Below are positions 1 through 5,456 of a DNA stretch of 6,710 bases, in pieces. A program made the position numbers and the translations under genes. The notes beneath the pieces were generated by a model. That model was not told where the DNA came from. It did not search any database and was given only the letters and a program-made list of their open reading frames with translations. The stretch's first letter is position 1. Each line of letters begins with the position of its first letter. The stretch is from positions 1 through 6,710 of the forward strand of contig JAUWLJ010000115.1 in NCBI GenBank assembly GCA_030613705.1, written 5' to 3'. This DNA is from Chloroflexota bacterium. Its GTDB lineage: Bacteria > Chloroflexota > Anaerolineae > Anaerolineales > UBA4823.

Positions 1-1
1 T

Positions 2-769
2 ACACAAAATGTGATCCTCTTGCCAGGCTCAGTTAACGAGTGTTTTGAGTTTGGATGGCAGGCATTCGACCTAGCCGAACGGCTGCAGTGGCCAGTTTAT
101 GTGCTCAGCGATCTGGATATCGGTATGAACCAATGGATGACGAAACCTTTTGAATATCCTGACCAACCCATGGATCGGGGAAAAATACTTTGGGAGGAGG
201 ATTTAGAAAAACTCTCTGGAAAATGGGCCCGTTACAAAGATGTTGATGGGGATGGTATTCCTTACCGGACAGTACCAGGTAATCGTCACCCATCCAGCGC
301 CTGGTTCGCCAGAGGCACGGGTCACGACGAAAATGCAATCTATACTGAGGATGGCGAAGAATATGAGCGGAATATGGCTCGCCTGAGCAGGAAATTCGAT
401 ATGGCGAAAACATTGGTCCCAAAACCGGTCATAGACACCATGGACGGTGCAAATATCGGGATTATCGCCTTTGGTTCGACTGAAGCTGCGGTCCAGGAAG
501 CGCGTCATCACCTGGCTCAATCTGGATTGAAGACAGATTTTCTCCGTCTTCGAGCTGTGCCATTTACTGAAGAAATAACAGAATTCCTCTATTCCCATGA
601 ACGATCTTACGTGGTCGAAATGAACCGTGATGGGCAGCTGCACCAATTATTAACTCTAGAATATGCGTCTATTTGTGCGAAATTAACCTCAGTCGCTCAT
701 CTGGATGGTCTATCGATGACAGCTCACTGGGTTGAGGATAGGATCATGCAGGAGGAGAATAAAAAATAA
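2..769 (+). CDS. korA: 2-oxoacid:ferredoxin oxidoreductase, alpha subunit (C-terminal part, 5' truncated)
   Basis: This is the C-terminal part of the alpha subunit of a 2-oxoacid (probably 2-oxoglutarate):ferredoxin oxidoreductase, a cytoplasmic enzyme that turns a 2-oxoacid and CoA into acyl-CoA and CO2 while reducing ferredoxin. The frame is open to the left edge, so the start lies outside the window and the GTG at 11 is an internal Val. Counting that Val as 1, visible KorA-type landmarks are PVYVLSDLDIGMN (28-40), the RGTGHDE and YTED signature (101-114) followed by NMARLSRKF, and the C-terminal domain with VVEMNRDGQL (201-210). The N-terminal gamma-like domain and the YPITP-type motif cannot be checked. 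The stop TAA shares one base with the ATG of the beta subunit, so the two are one translationally coupled operon. Substrate specificity (2-oxoglutarate versus other 2-oxoacids) is not settled by what is visible. Confidence 0.93.
   Translation, partial: TQNVILLPGSVNECFEFGWQAFDLAERLQWPVYVLSDLDIGMNQWMTKPFEYPDQPMDRGKILWEEDLEKLSGKWARYKDVDGDGIPYRTVPGNRHPSSAWFARGTGHDENAIYTEDGEEYERNMARLSRKFDMAKTLVPKPVIDTMDGANIGIIAFGSTEAAVQEARHHLAQSGLKTDFLRLRAVPFTEEITEFLYSHERSYVVEMNRDGQLHQLLTLEYASICAKLTSVAHLDGLSMTAHWVEDRIMQEENKK
750..757 (+). promoter_or_regulatory. Shine-Dalgarno site of korB, inside the end of korA
   Basis: AGGAGGAG lies inside the last korA codons, 11 bases before the overlapping TAATG. It supports ATG 769 as the korB start and suggests reinitiation or coupling, which keeps the two subunits in balance. 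Confidence 0.75.
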
Positions 770-1815
770 TGGCAGATCAGATGGTAAGAACCCGTGGGCA
801 AGTGAATCTTGCTGGATTGACAAAAACAGATTACAAAGGTAGGCCGACAACTCTATGCCAGGGCTGTGGACACAATTCCATCTCTAGCCAGATTATCGCG
901 GCCTGCTATGAACTCGATATAAACCCAACATCAATCATAAAATTCAGCGGGATTGGATGTTCAAGCAAGAGCCCTGCTTATTTCTTGGGACGATCCTTTG
1001 GTTTCAATGGCTTGCACGGGCGTATGCCGTCCCTGGCAACAGGTGCGATGTTCGGCAACCATAAGCAAATTGGAATCGGTGTCAGCGGGGATGGAGATAC
1101 CGCCAGCATTGGTATGGGTCAATTCAAGCACATCATGCGCCGCAATCTACCTTTTGTCTACATCGTTGAGAATAATGGGGTATACGGTTTGACGAAAGGA
1201 CAATTCTCTGCGACCGCTGAAACCGGGTTGACCCTGAAAGGTCACGGGACCAATCTATATATGCCTGTTGATATCGCCTGGGAAGCTGTTGTTGGCAATG
1301 CAACTTTCGTAGCCCGTTCTTTTGCTGGCGATCCGAAGCAGGTTAAAGAATTGTTAAAAGCAGCACTTAGTCATAATGGAATTGCCGTTCTTGACATTAT
1401 TAGCCCATGTGTGACTTTTAACAACACCGATGAATCGATGCATTCTTATGCCTGGGGCAGGGATCACGAGGTGGCTCTGCACGAGCTATCCTATGTGCCC
1501 CCGCGTGAAGATATTTTGGTCGATTATGGAGAAGGGGAATTGATCGATGTTACCATGCACGATGGATCAACGATTGTGCTCAAGAAATTGGAGCACGATT
1601 ATGACCCGGTAAATCGCAGCCGGGCGATCGCCTTATTGGAAGAGGCTAACCGTAAAAATTGGTTGATCACCGGATTGATTTACATCGATACCCAGCAGCC
1701 ATCACTGTTTGATATCTATAATTTGCCAGATACCCCGCTGAACCGTCTTGAAGAGAGCCAGATGAGACCCCCTCAGGAGAGCATCGATCGGGTCAACGCG
1801 ATGATGTTCAGATAG
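769..1815 (+). CDS. korB: 2-oxoacid:ferredoxin oxidoreductase, beta subunit (TPP and [4Fe-4S] binding)
   Basis: This is the complete 348-residue beta subunit, partner of the upstream alpha subunit; it carries thiamine diphosphate and the single proximal [4Fe-4S] cluster. The four cluster cysteines are visible: C30 and C33 (CQGCGHN), C64 (GIGCSSK) and C214 (SPCVTFN). Their spacing is almost identical to that known for archaeal two-subunit enzymes. The TPP/Mg motif runs from GDGD (107-110) to ENN (134-136), followed directly by YGLTKGQ (139-145), the active-site segment typical of this family. Residues after about 235 form the usual C-terminal extension. The start ATG overlaps the korA stop and has a strong SD. 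The sequence supports a KorB/OforB-type subunit; 2-oxoglutarate is the likeliest substrate, but pyruvate or broad specificity is possible. No broken motif is seen. The gene converges on the sirtuin gene across 103 bases that hold no convincing terminator. Confidence 0.95.
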   Translation: MADQMVRTRGQVNLAGLTKTDYKGRPTTLCQGCGHNSISSQIIAACYELDINPTSIIKFSGIGCSSKSPAYFLGRSFGFNGLHGRMPSLATGAMFGNHKQIGIGVSGDGDTASIGMGQFKHIMRRNLPFVYIVENNGVYGLTKGQFSATAETGLTLKGHGTNLYMPVDIAWEAVVGNATFVARSFAGDPKQVKELLKAALSHNGIAVLDIISPCVTFNNTDESMHSYAWGRDHEVALHELSYVPPREDILVDYGEGELIDVTMHDGSTIVLKKLEHDYDPVNRSRAIALLEEANRKNWLITGLIYIDTQQPSLFDIYNLPDTPLNRLEESQMRPPQESIDRVNAMMFR

Positions 1816-1918
1816 AGTGTATACCTTCTAACCAGGTCAGTGGTTGTCTTCGTCTGATACCGAGTTGATCCCTCTTGGCATACCCACTTTCATTGATCTC
1901 AACGCAATCACTAACGGA

Positions 1919-2668
1919 TCATCTCTTAATCTCACTTACCAACTCTGGTAGTGCTTCGCCAGCAGGGTGCTTGGATGAATAACTGGCCAGCGGAGTAAGA
2001 GGGGTTTCCTGGGGGTTGATCTCGATGACAGCTGCCTCATTTCTGAGGGCTACGAACGGCAAAGAGGCTGCTGGTTCGACCAGCGCGGAAGTGCCGATAG
2101 AGAGAAAAACCTGACAGGAGCTGGCTGCCTCGAAAGCAGCTTCGAGCAGCTCTGCTGGTAAGCTCTCGCCAAACCAGACAACATCCGGGCGAAGCAGTTC
2201 ACCGCAGTGTGGACAATGTGGGGGGATTGCATCTGTCTCAGGCCAATCTGTGATGATCTGATTTTCAAACGAACATTTAGTACGAGAAATGTCGCCATGC
2301 AATTCGATGGTCGCATGGCTGCCGGCGAGACGGTGCAGTCCATCCACATTCTGAGTGATCAGCGTAAATTCGGAGAATATTGTTTCCATCTCGACCAGAG
2401 CATAATGACCGGGATTAGGTTGAGCTCGGGAGATTAATTCTCTTCGCCAGGTATACCATTCCCAAACCAGTTTTGGGTTTTGATGGAAAGCCTGCGGAGT
2501 GGCCAATTCGGCTGGATCGAAATGGGACCACAGACCGGTTTGTGACTCACGGAATGTTGGGACTCCACTCTCAGCAGAGATGCCTGCCCCCGTCAATACA
2601 GCTACCCGCTGGCTCGATTTGAGTATTTCGATAATTTCAGAGGGGAATTCTCTGCTTTGAGGTGTCAT
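1919..2668 (-). CDS. cobB: NAD-dependent protein deacylase, class III sirtuin (CobB/SIRT5 type)
   Basis: This 249-residue cytoplasmic sirtuin removes acyl groups from protein lysines using NAD+, releasing nicotinamide and O-acyl-ADP-ribose. Visible motifs: NAD-binding GAGISAESGVPTFR (27-40), TQNVDGLH (105-112), catalytic His124 in ELHGD, VVWFGE (163-168), GTSALVEPA (192-200) and INPQ (217-220). Tyr72 and Arg75 (WYTWRRE) form the Y-x-x-R pair that in SIRT5 and E. coli CobB binds acidic acyl groups, so desuccinylase or demalonylase activity is expected along with deacetylation. The zinc module is odd: the second pair is complete (C152-P-H-C155), but the first reads C132-S-F-E135, with Glu where the second Cys normally sits. 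The gene lies 13 bases downstream of the metallo-hydrolase gene on the same strand and probably shares its transcript; no strong SD precedes ATG 2668, which fits coupled translation. Confidence 0.94.
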   Translation of the reverse strand: MTPQSREFPSEIIEILKSSQRVAVLTGAGISAESGVPTFRESQTGLWSHFDPAELATPQAFHQNPKLVWEWYTWRRELISRAQPNPGHYALVEMETIFSEFTLITQNVDGLHRLAGSHATIELHGDISRTKCSFENQIITDWPETDAIPPHCPHCGELLRPDVVWFGESLPAELLEAAFEAASSCQVFLSIGTSALVEPAASLPFVALRNEAAVIEINPQETPLTPLASYSSKHPAGEALPELVSEIKR

Positions 2669-2681
2669 GACCGCCTGTTAT

Positions 2682-3605
2682 CTATTCTCCTTGATGGAAT
2701 TTGCGCCAATAACGTTGAATGCCCAGTATGGATATTTCGGGTGGGTTTGCGGTCCGATACACATTGCTGAACTGGGGGTCGATGTTGTCCGCTTGTGCTC
2801 GTTGGCTCTCCCACTTGAGGAATTCAGCTTTGAATTCCTTTAAGGGCAGTTCTTTGGGCATGATCTCTTCCATCCAGTTTTCAATATCGTCGAGGGCTTC
2901 ATCCAGGGCTGCCAGGTGCCAATCCGGATCGGTAAAGATACCAAAATGGGTTGGGAGAATGTGTGAAATCTTTTCCTGCCGCAGAATTTCCAGACTGTGG
3001 CGCCAGGATCCAAGATGGAATTCAGGGGGAGGCATGGGTAGGGAAATATGACGAACACCGGTCATCCGAACTCCGCCGATATCGCCACTAAAGCATGCTC
3101 CATCAAGGAAATAAGCAAAATGGTGGGAGGCATGTCCGGTTGTTTCCAAAGCACGGAAAGTCAGATTTTCGATTTCAATCAATTCTCGGTCCTGGTGGAT
3201 GACCACCTGGGATTCGGGCACTGGCAAGAATTCCCCCCAGAGTAATTCCATCTGATCTCCATAGATGCGACCGGCACTGGAGAGCAGCTTCTGGGGGTTA
3301 AGCAGATGTGGCGCTCCAGCCGGATGCACATGAATACGAGCACCTTGCTTGGCAAACCATCCTGAGGCCCCGGCATGATCAAGGTGAATATGGGTCAATA
3401 ACACATCACTGATCGCGCTGACATCAAAACCATGGGAATTCAAGTGGGTTTGCAGCACCGGTATCGTAGATCCAGGTCCACATTCGACTAAAACCGCGCC
3501 GCGGTCGTGCGGGATCAAGTAACTGGCAATTGCGCCCTCGATACCCAGGAAATTTAAATCGAGGGTATAGATTGAATGATCTTTCGAATCGAGCTGGATT
3601 TGCAT
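2682..3605 (-). CDS. Metallo-beta-lactamase-fold hydrolase, specificity unknown
   Basis: This 307-residue protein has the full metal-binding set of the MBL superfamily: H72-x-H74-x-D76-H77 (THIHLDHAG), H158 (TTGHASHH), D175 (FSGDIGG) and H220 (LPTHFG), consistent with a two-metal (Zn or Fe) hydrolase of the glyoxalase II-like branch. The N-terminal beta strands end in VLVECGPGS (38-46), the usual strand-turn before the first metal motif. The last 75 or so residues, with several acidic and aromatic positions, form an extra helical tail. No signal peptide or membrane segment is seen, so it is probably cytoplasmic. ATG 3605 is well placed: a GGTGAGGAT SD (plus-strand 3611-3619) lies about six bases upstream. 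It is the first gene of the unit with the sirtuin. The substrate cannot be named from the sequence; a thioester or lactone hydrolase is possible but is a guess. Confidence 0.9.
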   Translation of the reverse strand: MQIQLDSKDHSIYTLDLNFLGIEGAIASYLIPHDRGAVLVECGPGSTIPVLQTHLNSHGFDVSAISDVLLTHIHLDHAGASGWFAKQGARIHVHPAGAPHLLNPQKLLSSAGRIYGDQMELLWGEFLPVPESQVVIHQDRELIEIENLTFRALETTGHASHHFAYFLDGACFSGDIGGVRMTGVRHISLPMPPPEFHLGSWRHSLEILRQEKISHILPTHFGIFTDPDWHLAALDEALDDIENWMEEIMPKELPLKEFKAEFLKWESQRAQADNIDPQFSNVYRTANPPEISILGIQRYWRKFHQGE

Positions 3606-3674
3606 ATTTTATCCTCACCGGAAGCTGGCGGTGCGGGTAAGTATACAATGAATTCAAAAGCATTTTCTTGAAAA

Positions 3675-3704
3675 ATTATATCAAAAACTCTGATTCAGAC
3701 ACAA
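3675..3704 (-). promoter_or_regulatory. Candidate promoter of the metallo-hydrolase/sirtuin unit (extended -10)
   Basis: Read on the minus strand, a perfect TATAAT (plus 3675-3680) is preceded by TGA, giving the extended -10 form TGnTATAAT. A weak -35-like TTGTGT (plus 3699-3704) sits 18 bases upstream. Transcription would start near 3668, leaving a leader of about 60 bases before ATG 3605. A second -10-like TATACT (plus 3640-3645) has no good -35. Confidence 0.5.
3689..3699. repeat. Short palindrome in the leftward promoter, possible operator
   Basis: TCTGA-T-TCAGA is a perfect 5-base inverted repeat with one central base. It lies in the spacer between the -10 and -35 candidates of the metallo-hydrolase/sirtuin promoter and upstream of the divergent rightward -35. 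The position suits a repressor site, but a repeat this short can arise by chance. Confidence 0.25.
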
Positions 3705-3720
3705 AATGACATTAATCACC

Positions 3721-3747
3721 TTGACAACAAATAGAAATTAATATAAT
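3721..3747 (+). promoter_or_regulatory. Candidate sigma-70-type promoter of the peptide/prenyltransferase genes
   Basis: A perfect TTGACA (3721-3726) and a perfect TATAAT (3742-3747) are separated by 15 bases, two fewer than the optimum. Transcription would begin near 3754, leaving a leader of about 200 bases before the peptide gene. The short spacer in an otherwise consensus promoter is a common arrangement where an activator is needed. No B. subtilis-type ComA box (TTGCGG-N4-CCGCAA) was seen nearby. Confidence 0.6.
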
Positions 3748-3770
3748 CTTAATGGGTTATCAAAAATGTA

Positions 3771-3788
3771 AGGTTCCGTGAGGAATCT
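3771..3788 (+). other. Leader hairpin with GNRA tetraloop
   Basis: AGGTTCC (3771-3777) pairs with GGAATCT (3782-3788), including one G-U pair, around a GTGA loop, which is GUGA in RNA and so of the stable GNRA class. It is followed by GTTTTG, too short a U run for a strong terminator. It lies close to the predicted 5' end of the transcript, so a role in RNA stability or weak attenuation is plausible. Confidence 0.4.
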
Positions 3789-3939
3789 GTTTTGAGTATT
3801 AAGGAGGTGCAGATATAAGGTCATTTTCTACGTGATCGCAGTAATTATTCGATCAAATCCTTTATGACTTTTGACTGCTATGATGAAGGAGGGCAGCTGA
3901 AAGACATCGAAGGCACAATTTCATACCCCCACCCGTTTT

Positions 3940-3945
3940 AAGGAG
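3940..3945 (+). promoter_or_regulatory. Strong Shine-Dalgarno site of the peptide gene
   Basis: AAGGAG lies six bases before ATG 3952, the ideal spacing. It fixes the start of the 69-codon gene and contrasts with the very weak site of the following enzyme gene, so much more peptide than enzyme should be made. Confidence 0.8.
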
Positions 3946-3951
3946 ATTAGT

Positions 3952-4161
3952 ATGGCACTCGCACAGGTCGTATACCAAATTTCCACAGATAAAGATTTTG
4001 CATCGCGATTGCAATCCGACCCCCATGGTGCGTTGGATGAGCAGGGATGGTTTCTGAGCAAAGAGGAAATTGCTTTCCTGTTGTCTACATTAAGAAGCAA
4101 TACTGAGCGGACTGAAATCCGCCGGATTGTAAAGCCATTGTTTTATGGTGGCTGGCGATAA
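3952..4161 (+). CDS. Small ComX-like precursor peptide, predicted to be prenylated at its C-terminal Trp
   Basis: This 69-residue protein reads as an amphipathic, helical leader followed by a short basic and aromatic tail. The leader has the pattern FASRLQSDPHGALDEQG (16-32), then GWFLSKEEI (32-40). This resembles the Bacillus ComX leader, where G-aromatic-x-hydrophobic-xxx-E also follows an A-x-x-x-L helix, and it also resembles the DP..AL.E.G..L..EE pattern of NHLP-type RiPP leaders. The tail ends KPLFYGGWR with Trp68 second from last; in ComX the modified Trp lies within a few residues of the C-terminus. There is no signal peptide and no Cys. It lies 13 bases upstream of a polyprenyl-synthase-like gene and upstream of a ComP-like receptor. 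That a mature peptide of roughly 6-10 residues is cut from the C-terminus is inferred. Alternatives are an NHLP-clan RiPP of another class or a small protein of other function. The coding call is strong because of the SD and context. Confidence 0.75.
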   Translation: MALAQVVYQISTDKDFASRLQSDPHGALDEQGWFLSKEEIAFLLSTLRSNTERTEIRRIVKPLFYGGWR

Positions 4162-4174
4162 ACCCAAAGAATAA

Positions 4175-5137
4175 TTGACACATAAACAATTAATTTCAAT
4201 AATCCAGTTCATTATTGACAACTGGGACTCATCAAGCGCGTGGCCTGATTTTATTAAGGCCATGCGTCTTGTATTACCCAAAGGAAATGGGGGAATTGCT
4301 CCCAGTAAAGAATCTGACCGCTGGGCGCTTCTACCTGGACTTTGCTGCCAGGCTTCAGGAGGGGAACCGGAATTTGCAGAAGAGGTATCAGCAGCCTGGT
4401 TTTTGTTATATATTGCCGCACACCTTGTCGATAGTGTTGAGGATCGCGATCAGATCGATGAAATTAAGGCTCTTGGAGGTCCAGGGTCCGCAATCAATGT
4501 TGCCAATGGATTGTTTCTAAGCGCCTCATTGATCCTCAATAAACTGCATGATAGGGATCAGACCAAGACTAAAGCTCAACAGTTGATTTCCGATTTCTAT
4601 AATACAGTCCTGGTCATGACCAGCGGTCAGCATCGTGATATTAATGATCATCAGCTGACATTAAAACAGTGGTGGCAGGTGGCCGAAGCGAAATCCGGCT
4701 CTTTTTTTTCCTTGGCCTGTCGCTGTGGCGCCCAATTAGTAAATGATGATCCAGTGAAGATTACCGGCTACAGCGATTATGGTTTTCATTTGGGGATGAT
4801 GCTTCAAATCCGTGATGATATTGAAGATCTAAAAATTTTCTTAGAAACCGAATTATCAATAAACCTCCAAAGATCGTTGGCAGTGGCATACGCTTTGGAA
4901 GTACTTCCCGAAACAGATAAATCTCAGCTCAAGGAATTAACTGAAATCACACATCATGAGCCAGAGATGGTCAATAGAATCACAGACATGCTCAATTTAA
5001 GTGGAGCCGGGCTCTATTTGCGGGCTGAGATGGCGCGACATTATGAATTGGGAGTGAGATCTTTGAAGAATGCCGATCCAAATTCACCCGCGGGGGAGGA
5101 ACTAGCGGTGTTGATACGTGAGCTGAAGTTGGATTAA
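4175..5137 (+). CDS. Polyprenyl synthetase-fold protein, ComQ-like candidate peptide isoprenyltransferase
   Basis: This 320-residue all-helical protein has trans-isoprenyl diphosphate synthase features. The second Asp-rich motif is intact: QIRDDIEDLK (211-220; D214, D215, D218). Lys173 in AKSGSFF (172-178) matches the diphosphate-binding K-T/S segment, and GQHRDI (151-156) the GQ..D helix. The first Asp-rich motif is reduced to D86-SVE-D90, and the N-terminal GKRxRP element that binds isopentenyl diphosphate is missing its G-K-R; only R49 remains. The protein should therefore bind an allylic diphosphate with Mg2+ but may not elongate with IPP, which fits transfer of the isoprenyl group to a peptide as in ComQ. 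The start is TTG 4175, right after an in-frame stop, with hardly any SD; the next Met (residue 30, position 4262) would remove the first helix. Coupling to the peptide gene is likely. An ordinary short-chain prenyl synthase is the alternative. Confidence 0.85.
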   Translation: MTHKQLISIIQFIIDNWDSSSAWPDFIKAMRLVLPKGNGGIAPSKESDRWALLPGLCCQASGGEPEFAEEVSAAWFLLYIAAHLVDSVEDRDQIDEIKALGGPGSAINVANGLFLSASLILNKLHDRDQTKTKAQQLISDFYNTVLVMTSGQHRDINDHQLTLKQWWQVAEAKSGSFFSLACRCGAQLVNDDPVKITGYSDYGFHLGMMLQIRDDIEDLKIFLETELSINLQRSLAVAYALEVLPETDKSQLKELTEITHHEPEMVNRITDMLNLSGAGLYLRAEMARHYELGVRSLKNADPNSPAGEELAVLIRELKLD

Positions 5138-5456
5138 TTTCCTTTTAAATCAGTACATAAAATCGAATACATAAATATATTTAATATTGAAGTAGTGGGG
5201 AAATTCTAGCGGGAATAAACTCTGGTGTAAAAGGATTATAAAAATTTCTGTGATGAAACCAGCGCTCTAAATCTTCATGCTCAAAATCGTGTTGGTAATG
5301 AGAATCATTTCATCAGGCTGGTGGTAATCCAAAGTGGTTAATTTTCAACCTGCTTAGGGAGATTACAGAATTGTAGGTATAGAAGTTTGCTGAATTAACA
5401 AACCCTCAATTGTGCTACAATGAAATCCGGATTGTTGAGTGGAGGGTGTGGAAATC
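5138..5456. other. Non-coding gap between the enzyme and receptor genes
   Basis: This 319-base stretch is AT-rich at its left end (about 5155-5190). It contains no ORF with an SD, no RNA gene I can recognise and no strong terminator hairpin after the enzyme gene. AATGA-GAA-TCATT (5297-5309) is a perfect short inverted repeat. The only clear signal is the extended -10 promoter candidate near its right end. Confidence 0.5.
5413..5421 (+). promoter_or_regulatory. Candidate extended -10 promoter of the receptor kinase gene
   Basis: TGC-TACAAT (TACAAT at 5416-5421) matches the TGnTATAAT extended -10 at all but one base. No good -35 is seen at 16-18 bases, as is usual for this promoter type. Transcription would start near 5428, only about 20-30 bases before the possible start codons. 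The receptor could thus be expressed apart from the peptide and enzyme genes. Confidence 0.5.

Larger units (their letters stand above)
3748..3951 (+). other. Long untranslated leader of the peptide gene, with two unused SD-like sites
   Basis: About 200 bases separate the promoter from the peptide start. Besides the hairpin at 3771-3788, the stretch has two strong SD-like sequences with no start codon at a normal distance: AAGGAGGTGCAG (3801-3812) and AAGGAGGGCAG (3886-3896), nearly identical to each other. A 25-codon reading frame (ATG 3864, stop 3939-3941) beginning MTFDCYDEGG lacks an SD, but its TAA overlaps the SD of the peptide gene. It could be a leader peptide or chance. No known riboswitch class is recognised. 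Confidence 0.35.

Noticed and set aside
203..646. Long minus-strand reading frame inside korA
   Set aside because: It is antisense to a frame with clear family motifs and its own translation shows no recognisable domain or SD.
1830..1845. AACCA/TGGTT inverted repeat after korB as a terminator
   Set aside because: The stem has only five pairs and no T run follows; another five-pair stem at 1860-1878 is equally weak.
3880..3900. Six-codon frame MMKEGS in the leader as an attenuator peptide
   Set aside because: It has no SD and overlaps the 25-codon frame; it has no codon bias or hairpin that would suggest attenuation.
5294..5312. Fur-box-like sequence around AATGA-GAA-TCATT
   Set aside because: It matches the classical 19-base Fur consensus only in part, the outer right half fails, and it sits about 100 bases upstream of the promoter candidate, with nothing iron-related nearby.
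5277..5327. 16-codon frame MLKIVLVMRIISSGWW that could be a second Trp-ending signal peptide
   Set aside because: It has no SD and no leader-like segment and lies in an AT-rich gap with many chance frames; the GWW ending is suggestive but not enough.
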